From Clostridiales bacterium (lineage in GTDB: Bacteria; Bacillota; Clostridia; Oscillospirales; Acutalibacteraceae), in the NCBI GenBank assembly GCA_022799115.1, contig JAAWNT010000001.1:1-64000 (forward strand): a stretch of DNA of 64,000 bases, read 5' to 3'. The notes under the pieces were generated by a model. That model was not told the origin of the DNA, did no database searches, and worked only from the letters and a program-made list of their open reading frames with translations. The position numbers and the translations under genes are program-made. Shown here piece after piece: positions 53,511-61,995 of the stretch. Numbering within the stretch: the first letter of the stretch is position 1; every line of letters starts with the position of its first letter.

Positions 53511-53729
53511 TTACAGCAGGCCTTCGATGATTTTCACCAAATCTCCCACTGTCTTGATGTCCTCGTCCACTTCAATCTCCACGTCGAACTCGTCCTCCAG
53601 ATTCATTACCAGCTCCACTGTGTCCAGAGAATCGATTCCCAAGCTCTCCATGGTGGTATCCAGCTCAATGGAAGACTCGTCAATCTCTTTATAATCCGCA
53701 AGAATTGTTTTTACCTTCTCAAATACCAC
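53511..53729 (-). CDS. acpP: Acyl carrier protein
   Basis: This 72-residue acidic helical carrier has the phosphopantetheine serine in [15 protein letters not shown] start with AGGAGG 8-9 nt upstream. It carries the growing acyl chain. It sits between fabH and fabD, with 145 nt of untranslated sequence before it. Confidence 0.97.
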   Translation of the reverse strand: MVFEKVKTILADYKEIDESSIELDTTMESLGIDSLDTVELVMNLEDEFDVEIEVDEDIKTVGDLVKIIEGLL

Positions 53730-53874
53730 AACAAAATCCTCCTAGAAATCAGTCACATTACAAATGATACGTTGGGCGTCATGGTGAATCACCCGATTCG
53801 GACATTCATCTTATCCGATAAAAATCCACCGAAAAAACTCATTCCTTGGTTTTTTGTATTGGACTACCCGAGTT

Positions 53875-54834
53875 TTATTTGCCCCAACGCAGCACACAGC
53901 TGGCCGAAGTGAGTCCCGCGCCAAAGGCGGACATGGCGATCAAATCGCCGTCCTTGAGTCGGCCCTGCCGGTTGATCTCGTCCAGAGCGATGGGCACGCT
54001 GGCCGCCGAAGTATTGCCAAACCGGTCGATATTGCATACATACCGATCGGCGGGAATATGAAGTTTGTGCTGCGCCGCCTTGATAATGCGGATGTTGGCC
54101 TGGTGGGGAATGACAAAATCAATGTCCTCCTGCTGCTTTCCCGCGTCCTGAATGGCCTTTTCCAGTCCCTCACTCATGGCGCCCACCGCAAACTTATATA
54201 CCTCTTGTCCATTCATGTGGATCACCGGACGCTGGCTTCCTCTTTCATAGCGGGGAAACGTGTTCTCTCCATGAGGAATCACCAGGGAATCCAGATCCCC
54301 TTTGGTGGTCAGATGCACGGAAAGCAAATGGTTGCCTTCTCCCAGAACGGCCGCGCCGCATCCGTCGCCAAACAGCACGCAGGTGGAACGGTCCTCCCAG
54401 TCCACCGAATTGGTGACGTTGTCGGCGGCCACCACCAGCACCTTTTTGACCTTTTTTCTGGCGAAAAAGCCCGCGGCCACATCCAGCGCATAAATAAAGC
54501 CGGAACAGGCGGCGTTTACATCAAAGGACGGACAGTGGGCCCCGATATTCTTTTGCACTATGCAGGCTTGGGCGGGACTGCAATACTCCCCACGAAAGGT
54601 TGCGCAAATAATCAGATCCAACTCCTCCGGAGAGACTCCCGCGTCCTTTAACGCCTTATTGGAGGCGTCGGTAGCCAGGTCGCTGAGACTTTCGGTGGTA
54701 CACACCCGCCTTTCCTGAATGCCGGAACGGGTCCGAATCCACTCGTCGTTGGTATCCACCATGGTGGACAGTTCGTCGTTGGTCATGACGTAAGCGGGAA
54801 CAGAACTGCCGGTTCCCATAATGCGAAAACTCAT
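53875..54834 (-). CDS. fabH: 3-oxoacyl-ACP synthase III
   Basis: This is a 319-residue initiating condensing enzyme. The catalytic cysteine is in NAACSGFIYAL, the histidine in IPHQANIRI and the asparagine in FGNTSAAS. It joins an acyl-CoA primer to malonyl-ACP. GGAGGG precedes the ATG, which overlaps the marR stop by 4 nt. Confidence 0.97.
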   Translation of the reverse strand: MSFRIMGTGSSVPAYVMTNDELSTMVDTNDEWIRTRSGIQERRVCTTESLSDLATDASNKALKDAGVSPEELDLIICATFRGEYCSPAQACIVQKNIGAHCPSFDVNAACSGFIYALDVAAGFFARKKVKKVLVVAADNVTNSVDWEDRSTCVLFGDGCGAAVLGEGNHLLSVHLTTKGDLDSLVIPHGENTFPRYERGSQRPVIHMNGQEVYKFAVGAMSEGLEKAIQDAGKQQEDIDFVIPHQANIRIIKAAQHKLHIPADRYVCNIDRFGNTSAASVPIALDEINRQGRLKDGDLIAMSAFGAGLTSASCVLRWGK

Positions 54835-55265
54835 TTGTTGCCCTCCAGTTTCTTTACCTTTTTTCCTAAAAAGAGATTCATTTTAGAAAGACTGCTGAGA
54901 AGGATCTCCTTTTCCTGATCCGAAAAATCCCGAGCGATGTTGTAAGCCATGCTGCGGTGAAATCGTTTGTGCAGCCGGTTGACCCGCCTCCCCTGATCGG
55001 TGAGCTGTACATAGACAAGCCTGCCGTCGGAGGGGTCCCGCCGTTTGATCACATACTCCTTTTTCCTCAGCTTGTTGACTGCGACAGTCACAGAGGATAG
55101 AGTAATGGATAACTGTGCGGCAATGTCGCTGATGGTTCTGCCCCCTTCTTCTCCTTTGCCCAACACCTCCAACAGATGCACCTCGTTGATGGAAAGGTTG
55201 AACTTTTTGGCGCTGTTTATCATCGATTCTTCCACCTTGGAGATTAGCGTATAGGATTGCTCCAA
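54831..55265 (-). CDS. fabT: FabT-like MarR-family regulator of fatty-acid synthesis
   Basis: This 144-residue winged-helix protein (with the annotated TTG start) has SINEVHLLEVLGKG, TISDIAAQLSITLSSVTVAVNKL (recognition helix) and the wing KRRDPSDGRLVYVQLT. It heads the fatty-acid operon and is coupled to fabH by a 4-nt overlap, the FabT position in Firmicutes. A FabT-like palindrome covers the operon start point, implying autorepression. The TTG at 55265 has no good ribosome site. In the same frame an ATA at 55290-55292 has GAAAAGAGG 9 nt upstream and would add a sensible IFCEKLAEI N terminus. Confidence 0.88.
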   Translation of the reverse strand: MEQSYTLISKVEESMINSAKKFNLSINEVHLLEVLGKGEEGGRTISDIAAQLSITLSSVTVAVNKLRKKEYVIKRRDPSDGRLVYVQLTDQGRRVNRLHKRFHRSMAYNIARDFSDQEKEILLSSLSKMNLFLGKKVKKLEGNK

Positions 55266-55403
55266 TATTTCGGCCAGCTTTTCACAAAATATGGCAGACC
55301 ACCTCTTTTCTCAGTAGCTATTGATTTGGGATGCTCCCGATAGCCGGGCTTAGTTACAGTCAGCAGGCATACCGCCCTCAAGTATGATCGCATCCCAATA
55401 ATT

Positions 55404-55420
55404 AGTTTGACAATCTAACT
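55404..55420. promoter_or_regulatory. FabT-like operator
   Basis: AGTTTGACAATCTAACT is a near-palindrome closely matching the FabT-type site (AGTTTGA...TCAAACT), with one off-symmetry base. It overlaps the predicted transcription start of the fatty-acid operon. Confidence 0.7.
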
Positions 55421-55424
55421 ATCA

Positions 55425-55452
55425 ATTATAAACTTTGTGATTCCATTGTCAA
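55425..55452 (-). promoter_or_regulatory. Promoter of the fatty-acid operon
   Basis: TTGACA (55447-55452), a 16-bp spacer and TATAAT (55425-55430) lie on the minus strand, directly upstream of the FabT-like operator. Confidence 0.85.
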
Positions 55453-55508
55453 GCAAAAACAGGGGATATTTTCCATAATCTGTAACTCTTGAACAATAAA
55501 TAAAAAAG

Positions 55509-55577
55509 AAGAAAGCGTGTATCAGCAACTTTTCTATCATTTTTCCTGATAAATCCGTTTTCTATACACACTTTCTT
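55509..55577 (-). terminator. Terminator after the first amidase gene
   Basis: AAGAAAGCGTGTAT pairs with ATACACACTTTCTT (one G-T), with an inner TATCA/TGATA hairpin, followed by CTTTTTTATTT on the minus strand. Confidence 0.75.
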
Positions 55578-55608
55578 CCGTTAGAAGAAAAATTGCTCTT
55601 TCCGGGGA

Positions 55609-57102
55609 TCAATCTCGGTTGCAAATGTAGTCGTCTTCTTTTACGGTGACTTTACATGACGCCGTAACTCCGGTAGAGGTCTTTACCGTAATTACCGCTG
55701 TTCCCGGCTTTTGGGCTTGAATAACCCCCTTGTTTACCGATACTACCGAGCTGTCGCTGGAACTCCACAAAAACGGCAGAATCCCCGAGCCCTGGGGCAA
55801 GGCCGTCACCTTCAGTTTTATTTCCTCATAAGGAAACATCTGCAATTCACTGTAATTAAGCCGGATCTCGGTTACCGAAGGATACACCGTTATTGTGCAG
55901 GATGCAGATTTCCCATCGGGTGTGGCGGCAGTAATCACCGCCGTTCCTATCCCCACGCTTGTCACGTTCCCGTTTTTCACCGTGGCCACTCCGCTGTCGC
56001 TGGTAGTCCAGGTTAGCGCCGGATCAGGGATATCGGCGGGAGATACCCGGGCGTGAAGCTGGTAACTGGTACCCAGCTCCAAGGAGGCTTCCGTCGCGTC
56101 CAGCGTAAGGCTCTGCACCGGAACATTTTCTCCTGGCCGGCGGAAAGGCACTCCTAATGTATCCGTTATGGATTTTGCCAGATTGGCGGCTATGGTTTTG
56201 ATATTTCCTTTGATCCAGTTGGCATCCGCTACATTGTCGTGATAGGCCACCTCAATAAGCACTGACGGCGCCTTAGGCTCTCTGGTTTCAATAAATCCGT
56301 TTTCTCCCGGCTCCCAGGGATCATACTGGGTGACGATTTCGTTGGGGGTAGGAGAAATCTGCCGGAAATTTGATGTGACAATATCGGCAAACCGCGCGCC
56401 CTCCGAGCTTCCCTTCTTATAAAAGGCAATGGTACCCCGGCGTTTTCCGTTGGCCGCATTGGAGTGGAGGGACAGGTACAAATCACATCCCGCCGCATCG
56501 GACTGTTCCGCCCGATGATAAAGGTTGGTGTTTGTATCCGCCAAAATGTATCCCACCCCGCTTGCTTTGAGATAGGGAATCATCTCTTCGGCGATCAAGT
56601 TCATGTATTGGCCTTCGTTTCCACCGTTTACATAGGAATTGCTGAATTGTTTAGAAGGGCTGAGATAGACCAGGTATCTGGCAGTATCCCCCTCATTCTC
56701 TTCCTCCTCTTCCGGCTGGTTGATTACAGGGGGCGGCGCCGGCTTTTCAGGCTTTACATCCTGTTCTTTTTCATGTTCTTTTACATCCTGGGCCACCTGT
56801 TTTGGCGGCATCTTGGTAATCACTTCCTCTGGAGCAGAGCTGATCGCCTCGCTTTCACTGGAGCTTTGCTCTGGCTCGCTGACCTCCTCGCTGCTGGAAC
56901 TCTCCAAGGGTAAGCTGGACGTCTTGGAGGAGGTCGCCAGCTTTTGAGGTTCCGGCGCGGAAGAAGTCATCCGCTGGAATACAACAGAAGGGGGTTCCCC
57001 AATCCCCATATCCTGGCTATGGCAACTGGCTGTTACGAGCATAACCGCGGTCAATGCAAATGCCGCTGTCCTTTTTAACCATGTTATAGTAATCTCTTTC
57101 AC
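55609..57102 (-). CDS. Lipoprotein N-acetylmuramoyl-L-alanine amidase with two Ig-like domains
   Basis: This 497-residue protein starts at a GTG with AGGAGG 7 nt upstream. It has a lipoprotein signal (LVTASC lipobox). An acidic, Ser/Glu/Pro-rich linker leads to an Amidase_3-type domain (about 145-335) with YLSPSKQF, the LSLHSNA histidine and the IEVAYHDN glutamate. Two BIG2 Ig-like domains follow (about 340-490). The usual first zinc histidine (GHGG motif) is replaced by the SPSKQ form. It would cut the peptide from peptidoglycan glycan chains at the cell surface. It is a tandem paralogue of the next gene. Confidence 0.85.
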   Translation of the reverse strand: MKEITITWLKRTAAFALTAVMLVTASCHSQDMGIGEPPSVVFQRMTSSAPEPQKLATSSKTSSLPLESSSSEEVSEPEQSSSESEAISSAPEEVITKMPPKQVAQDVKEHEKEQDVKPEKPAPPPVINQPEEEEENEGDTARYLVYLSPSKQFSNSYVNGGNEGQYMNLIAEEMIPYLKASGVGYILADTNTNLYHRAEQSDAAGCDLYLSLHSNAANGKRRGTIAFYKKGSSEGARFADIVTSNFRQISPTPNEIVTQYDPWEPGENGFIETREPKAPSVLIEVAYHDNVADANWIKGNIKTIAANLAKSITDTLGVPFRRPGENVPVQSLTLDATEASLELGTSYQLHARVSPADIPDPALTWTTSDSGVATVKNGNVTSVGIGTAVITAATPDGKSASCTITVYPSVTEIRLNYSELQMFPYEEIKLKVTALPQGSGILPFLWSSSDSSVVSVNKGVIQAQKPGTAVITVKTSTGVTASCKVTVKEDDYICNRD

Positions 57103-57555
57103 ATTCTTTCCTCCTACCCTTTCAAGGGATTCACAGCTGTACGATCCGACCGCTCTTTCAATCGGCTGCAACGCTTTTACTCTATCAGAAGTCTTTCGCA
57201 ACCGGATCGCCTCATTTTGTCCGGTGCAAGTATGGAAATCAGCCTATTCTTTTTCTGGGATTGAACATCAATCACATTTACATTATCCAGTTATAATTAT
57301 CATACAGGAAAACTTTATATTTTACAAGAAAAAGGAGCGCCTTTGTAAAAAGCGCTCCTTTTTCTAGATATTATTCATAAAATGAGTTCTGTCGAACTCC
57401 ATCTGATGAGCAAATAATGCCATTACCCACCGATGGTTTTGTATTTTGTCCCGCGAGGTCCCCCCTCCATCGAACAAAGTTTTTTATTGCTATACTCTCT
57501 CCCTAACGGTAAGCAGGGATGTTCCTCAAACCACCGACGGTTACAAGAATACAGT
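57103..57555. other. Intergenic region between the amidase paralogues
   Basis: About 450 bp containing only the terminator; no gene is supported. Confidence 0.5.
57328..57364 (-). terminator. Terminator between the two amidase genes
   Basis: GAAAAAGGAGCGC/GCGCTCCTTTTTC is a 13-bp perfect stem with T runs on both strands, about 190 nt after the second amidase stop. Confidence 0.85.
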
Positions 57556-58278
57556 CTAAGGCCTTACAAAAGTCACGCCCAAGGATTTCGTGATGGATTC
57601 CGCCAAATTTGCGGCAATCTCCTCAACATGATCCTTAATCCAGTTGGCGTCCTCTAAGTTATCGTGATACGCTACCTCAATCAGAGCGGACATACAGTTG
57701 GGCTCCCGGGTTTCAATATATCCGTTCTCTCCCTCTATCCAAGGATCAAACTGGGTGAAAACACGGGTAGGCGTAAGGGAAATCTCACGGAAATTTTCTG
57801 CGATGGTTTCGGCAAACCGCTGAGATTCCTCATTGTCTTTTTGGTAAAAAATGATGGTACCCCTGCGTTGCCCGTCAAACCCGTTGGAATGAATCGATAA
57901 ATACAAGTCACAGTCAGCCTCGTTCGCTATCTCGGTGCGGGTATACAAATCATCCTCTTTATCCGCCAGAATGTAGTCTACATTGCTGGCCTTTAAATAA
58001 GGGATGATGGCTTCTGCAATGAGGTACATATATTTCCCCTCGGTACCCTCGATTACATAGTCGTTGTCAAACTGCTTGGAAGGGCTTAAGTAAACCAGAT
58101 AGTTCCTCTTTTGCTTCAGCTGCCCTTCTGCATTCTGTTGTTGCATACTGACCACATTGGGAGCCGGTTCCTGGATGGATTTCCGGTTTCCTATTTGACA
58201 GCCAGTCATCAAAAATAGAACCAGCGCGATACTTGCAATCAGAGCGATCCTCCCGTATTTTTTTATCATTCTGTTCAT
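57556..58278 (-). CDS. Lipoprotein N-acetylmuramoyl-L-alanine amidase, short paralogue
   Basis: This 240-residue lipoprotein (lipobox LFLMTGC, GGAGG before the ATG) has the same Amidase_3-type domain as its neighbour: YLSPSKQFDNDY, YMYLIAEAIIPYLKASNVDYILAD, LSIHSNG, FDPWIEGENGYIETREP, IEVAYHDN. It lacks the long linker and the Ig-like domains. About two thirds of the shared domain is visibly identical, pointing to a tandem duplication. The first zinc histidine is again missing. It is probably a surface peptidoglycan hydrolase. Confidence 0.85.
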   Translation of the reverse strand: MNRMIKKYGRIALIASIALVLFLMTGCQIGNRKSIQEPAPNVVSMQQQNAEGQLKQKRNYLVYLSPSKQFDNDYVIEGTEGKYMYLIAEAIIPYLKASNVDYILADKEDDLYTRTEIANEADCDLYLSIHSNGFDGQRRGTIIFYQKDNEESQRFAETIAENFREISLTPTRVFTQFDPWIEGENGYIETREPNCMSALIEVAYHDNLEDANWIKDHVEEIAANLAESITKSLGVTFVRP

Positions 58279-58698
58279 TTCTGGTCCTCCAAATTCCTGA
58301 TGTATGGACAATTCTGCGGACATTAGGAAATACTTCGTTGTATATTCAATCTGTCCCGCAAATCTATGGTCACTGGACCGCATCAATCCTGATTCTTCCC
58401 ATATAAAAAGGAGGAACAGCGGTCGTGATAGCATTTTATACCATCGCCGGATATTTGGTCCGGCGGCCTGCCAATCTTCCAGGCAGACTGCAATTCCGCC
58501 ATTGAACATTGGCTCGTCGGCGGATCTCATTGATGAAAATGCCAAAGAAAACGATGCAGATTTGGCATTACCCACGAGTGATCCTATGTAATTGGTCAAA
58601 ATGCTTAGATTGTCATGACATCTTGTCTATACTATACAGGAATTTGAAATATACCGCAAGAAAAACAGACGTTTTCTTACTAAAACCAACCAATTCTT
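58279..58698. other. Intergenic leader of the short amidase
   Basis: About 420 bp with a candidate promoter and a long leader of unknown content. Confidence 0.4.
58631..58659 (-). promoter_or_regulatory. Candidate promoter of the short amidase
   Basis: TTGCGG (58654-58659), a 17-bp spacer and TATAGT (58631-58636) lie on the minus strand; the leader would be about 340 nt. Confidence 0.45.
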
Positions 58699-59115
58699 TT
58701 ACAATTCTTTTACCAGTTGTCTTAAAACCTGATATGCTCTCTGAGGATCGGATATCTCCAACACCTGTTTTTCCATGGGACACATCCCCGTTCGGGTGCG
58801 ATTAATGATATAGGGTACCCGTTTTTCATATTCGAAGGGAATGGAAAGCTCCTCCAACGCTTTGGCCGCAGGTTCGCTGATTACCAAAGCATGCAGATGA
58901 GAAACACCGCCATAAGCAAACAGCAGGGCAGCCGCTTTCCCCACTACTTTATCCGCAACACTGGCTTGTTTTAACGGGCTTTTCTCACACTCCAGCCAGT
59001 TCAATAACGGTTTAATTCCCTTTTCCTTGGAATATTCCACATTCCCCTGGCGTGCAGCCGCACAAGCCGCGTCATGTTTCAACAGAGTATGTAGCGCCAT
59101 TTGTTGGTCATTCAT
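58699..59115 (-). CDS. DUF1893 family protein
   Basis: This 138-residue cytoplasmic protein has the DUF1893 pattern (KEKGIKPLLNWL near residue 31; VVGKAAALLFAYGGVSHLHALVISEPA near 57; RTGMCPMEK near 110). The fold is cytidine-deaminase-like, but typical zinc ligands are only partly seen and the function is unknown. It overlaps the ECF transporter gene by 8 nt and ends a three-gene operon, which suggests work on the imported compound or its product. Confidence 0.82.
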   Translation of the reverse strand: MNDQQMALHTLLKHDAACAAARQGNVEYSKEKGIKPLLNWLECEKSPLKQASVADKVVGKAAALLFAYGGVSHLHALVISEPAAKALEELSIPFEYEKRVPYIINRTRTGMCPMEKQVLEISDPQRAYQVLRQLVKEL

Positions 59116-59620
59116 CCATTTTCACCACCTTTTTTAACTGCAACACGCAAAGCGGCGCCACCAGCAGCTGTAGAACAATACCGGGAAGTCCGGTGAGAGC
59201 CGCGGTCAACACATAGCCGGGTCCCTGTACCGGCAGACACAGCGCCCAGCCCGCAAACAGCAGGCAAAGCGCATTTACACATCGACCGATCAACATTGCC
59301 AAAAGCAAGCTGATATAAATCGGGAGCTTTTTGCGATAAAACAGACCGCTGAAAAAGCCATAGGCCGCCAGCTCAAAAACCATGAAGAACAGATTGGAAA
59401 AAGGCGGCATTCCGCTGATGCAAAAACTAAGCAGAGGGGTCAAAACTCCCACAGCAATCCCGGACACCGGCCCCAACAGCAGCCCCGCTATCAGCACCGG
59501 AAGGTGCATGGGAAGAAATATCCTGCCGGAAGCGCTGCCGCCTATCAAATGAAATAGCTGCGGCAACAGAATTCCCGCCGCCGCCAAAAGCCCGCTGTAG
59601 ACCAATCGTCTTGTCTTCAT
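59108..59620 (-). CDS. ECF transporter substrate-binding (S) component
   Basis: This 170-residue integral membrane protein has about six helices and matches the ECF S-component family (FLPMHLPVLIAGLLLGPVSGI; LTPLLSFCISGMPPF). It would pair with a general ECF energizing module encoded elsewhere to import a vitamin-like or small organic substrate. The substrate is not given by the sequence. Its start abuts the aldo/keto reductase stop, and its end overlaps the DUF1893 gene. Confidence 0.85.
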   Translation of the reverse strand: MKTRRLVYSGLLAAAGILLPQLFHLIGGSASGRIFLPMHLPVLIAGLLLGPVSGIAVGVLTPLLSFCISGMPPFSNLFFMVFELAAYGFFSGLFYRKKLPIYISLLLAMLIGRCVNALCLLFAGWALCLPVQGPGYVLTAALTGLPGIVLQLLVAPLCVLQLKKVVKMDE

Positions 59621-60760
59621 TTACGCATCCGTTTCCTTTGTTTGAAATGCAGCGGCGATCCGAGGCATTACTTCACTCACTGCGATATGCTGGGGACATG
59701 CCTTTTCACATTTCTTGCAGGCCCGGCACTGGTCCGCTCCAACCGTCAACTGATCGTAACTCTTTTTGGCCTCCTCCAATCCCAGGCTCACGGTGGCGTT
59801 ATAGGCCTCCATGGTTTTAGGGATATTCAAACCAAACGGACAGGGCATGCAATAGGCGCACTTGGTGCAGGGTACCAAAGCCATGGTGTCGAAAACCTTT
59901 TTGGCTTGCGTGAGTATGGCTAACTCTTCTTTGCCAAGCATCCCCACTTGTGCGCGGGAGGCGTATTGCAGATTTTCTTCAATCTGCTGCATATTGTGCA
60001 TACCACTAAGCACCACGCCCACCTCGGGGCGGTTCCACAGATAGGAAAGCGCCCAATCCACCGGCGTCTTGTCCGTCGGTAAAGCCTTGGCGAGTCCCTC
60101 GGGAGGAACCGCCAGTTTTCCGCCGAGCAAGGGCTCCATGATGACGACGCCCAGTCCCTTTCCGGCTGCATATTCAAGACCTTTGAGCCCCGCCTGGTTC
60201 TCTACATCGATGTAATTTAGCTGGATCTGGCAAAAATCCCAGTGGTCATAGCCGTCCACAATCTCCTGGAAGGCGTCGTATTCGTCATGGAAGGAAAAAC
60301 CGATGAACCGAATCTTCCCCTCCCGTTTGGCCTGCTCCATTTTGTCCATCAGATGAAACTTCAGCACCACGTTTTCCCATGTGTTGCGGCTGAGAGCATG
60401 CAGCAGGTAAAAATCAATGTAATCGGTGTCCAGACGGCGGAGCTGTTCTTGCAGGTAGCGATCGAAATCCTCGGGCCGCTCAATGGCGTAAACCGGGGAT
60501 TTGGTGGCCACCGCCACCTTTTCCCGATAACCATCCTTCAGCGCTTTTCCCACCACGCCTTCACTGGCTTGGTCGTGATAGAAGTAAGCGGTATCTACAT
60601 AGTTCACCCCTTGGTCGATGGCGTACCGCAGCATGGAGATCGCCTTGGTCTCGTCGATCTGATTGCTAAATGGGTTGCCGTCCGTGGTGGGAAGGCGCAT
60701 CATGCCAAACCCCAGCGCGGAGGGGCTAAACCCAGTATTTCCAAATGCTCTGTATTGCAT
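59621..60760 (-). CDS. Aldo/keto reductase with C-terminal 4Fe-4S ferredoxin motifs
   Basis: This 379-residue protein has an N-terminal AKR barrel with the catalytic tetrad region YVDTAYFYHD (Asp, Tyr) and IDFYLLHAL. A C-terminal extension holds two cysteine clusters, CTKCAYCMPCPFG and CRACKKCEKACP. This group (often called YccK/PlpA-like or ferredoxin-type AKR) is common in Clostridia. The substrate is unknown. It is the first gene of the AKR-ECF-DUF1893 operon, with its own promoter. Confidence 0.9.
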   Translation of the reverse strand: MQYRAFGNTGFSPSALGFGMMRLPTTDGNPFSNQIDETKAISMLRYAIDQGVNYVDTAYFYHDQASEGVVGKALKDGYREKVAVATKSPVYAIERPEDFDRYLQEQLRRLDTDYIDFYLLHALSRNTWENVVLKFHLMDKMEQAKREGKIRFIGFSFHDEYDAFQEIVDGYDHWDFCQIQLNYIDVENQAGLKGLEYAAGKGLGVVIMEPLLGGKLAVPPEGLAKALPTDKTPVDWALSYLWNRPEVGVVLSGMHNMQQIEENLQYASRAQVGMLGKEELAILTQAKKVFDTMALVPCTKCAYCMPCPFGLNIPKTMEAYNATVSLGLEEAKKSYDQLTVGADQCRACKKCEKACPQHIAVSEVMPRIAAAFQTKETDA

Positions 60761-60794
60761 TGTATCGTCCTCCTTGGTTTGTTAAGATATCGAC

Positions 60795-60823
60795 ATTATA
60801 GCGCATTTTCACTACCCTGTCAG
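60795..60823 (-). promoter_or_regulatory. Promoter of the AKR operon
   Basis: CTGACA (60818-60823), a 17-bp spacer and TATAAT (60795-60800) lie on the minus strand. Confidence 0.7.
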
Positions 60824-60940
60824 CTTCTTTTCCACAACTGAAAAAATTTCTGCCGTAAAGTTGTCGGTATCATCGCTTCATAATAAATCCACCCTTTGGT
60901 TACGATTTGTTTTTCGTTTTTCTTTGCTTGGTTACAAAAA

Positions 60941-60978
60941 AATAGACCTTAGAAGCAGTCAACTTCTGAGGTCTTATT
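60941..60978 (-). terminator. Terminator downstream of the ZIP transporter
   Basis: AGACCTTAGAAG pairs with CTTCTGAGGTCT (with G-T), and T runs lie on both sides, about 210 nt after the ZIP stop. Confidence 0.7.
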
Positions 60979-61188
60979 TTTTGAACGCCTTAATTCGCGG
61001 TGCTTTCAATAATAAAAATTCGCTTTGGCTGTGGTCGTTCAATTTGCAGAATAAGTTTGCCCTGTAACAACCACCGCTCCGTATCATGAAATATGGGATT
61101 CCGAGGAATCTTGACCATCGTCTGATTGATGAAATAATTCCATCAATCTATAAACGCATCCTCATTTACAAAGCTCTGGCGGATCTGT

Positions 61189-61995
61189 TTATCCCAGCGC
61201 CACGTCCAGGATCATCATAATCAGAAAGCCTGTCATGGCTCCAATGGTGCCTTGGTGGGAATGCTGTCCCGTTTGGGACTGGGATTCCGGAATCAGTTCC
61301 TCCACCACAACATAGATCATAGCGCCCGCCGCAAAGGCCAGCATCCAGGGCATAATACCGCGGATGGTCACCGCCAGCAGCACTCCGATCACGCCGGCGA
61401 TGGGTTCCGTAAACCCGGACAGCGCCCCATATACAAAGGATTTTCCCTTGGAGCAGCCTTCTCGATGCAGCGGCAGGGAGATGGCGGCTCCCTCCGGGAA
61501 ATTTTGCAGCCCCATGCCGATAGCCAGGGAAAAAGCCGCCGCTAATCCCGCCGGAGACTGCTCCACCGCAGCCAAACCGAAAGCCAGGCCCACCGCCATC
61601 CCTTCCGGGATATTATGGAGAGTCACCGCAAAGACCAGCATGGTAGTGCGCCGCAGAGAGCTTGATAGTCCTTCCGGCTGTTTGGAGCCCGGATGGAGAT
61701 GAGGCAGCAGCTTATCCAACACGAATAAAAAGGCGCCGCCCAGCACAAAACCGCCCGCTGCCGGAAGCCAGCCCTGCATTCCCTGATCTTCCGCCATATC
61801 AATGGCGGGAATGAGCAGCGACCATACGGAGGCCGCGATCATCACCCCAGCGGCAAAGCCAAGAAAGGCCTGTTGTGTTTTGGGATTGATAGTTCCCCGG
61901 ATAAAAAACACAGTGGCCGCTCCCACAGCAGTCATAAAAAAGGTGAATCCTGTTCCGAGCAGCGCCAATTCCAAAGGACTCAACGTTTGCAGCAT
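61189..61995 (-). CDS. ZIP-family divalent metal transporter
   Basis: This 268-residue membrane protein has eight predicted helices. The metal-binding helices are clear: TLHNIPEGMAVG (helix 4) and MGLQNFPEGAAIS (helix 5). A His-containing loop (LLPHLHPG) lies between helices 3 and 4. It would move zinc or a similar cation into the cytoplasm. The ATG at 61995 has GGAGGG 6 nt upstream. It is a single gene. No Zur or Fur box is evident. Confidence 0.92.
   Translation of the reverse strand: MLQTLSPLELALLGTGFTFFMTAVGAATVFFIRGTINPKTQQAFLGFAAGVMIAASVWSLLIPAIDMAEDQGMQGWLPAAGGFVLGGAFLFVLDKLLPHLHPGSKQPEGLSSSLRRTTMLVFAVTLHNIPEGMAVGLAFGLAAVEQSPAGLAAAFSLAIGMGLQNFPEGAAISLPLHREGCSKGKSFVYGALSGFTEPIAGVIGVLLAVTIRGIMPWMLAFAAGAMIYVVVEELIPESQSQTGQHSHQGTIGAMTGFLIMMILDVALG

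Larger units (their letters stand above)
55266..55608. other. Intergenic region with the fab-operon promoter and an amidase terminator
   Basis: The 343 bp hold the fatty-acid operon promoter and operator and the amidase terminator; no further gene is seen. Confidence 0.6.
60761..61188. other. Intergenic region between the AKR operon and the ZIP gene
   Basis: Holds the AKR promoter and a terminator. I see nothing else in the remaining 210 bp next to the ZIP gene. Confidence 0.5.
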
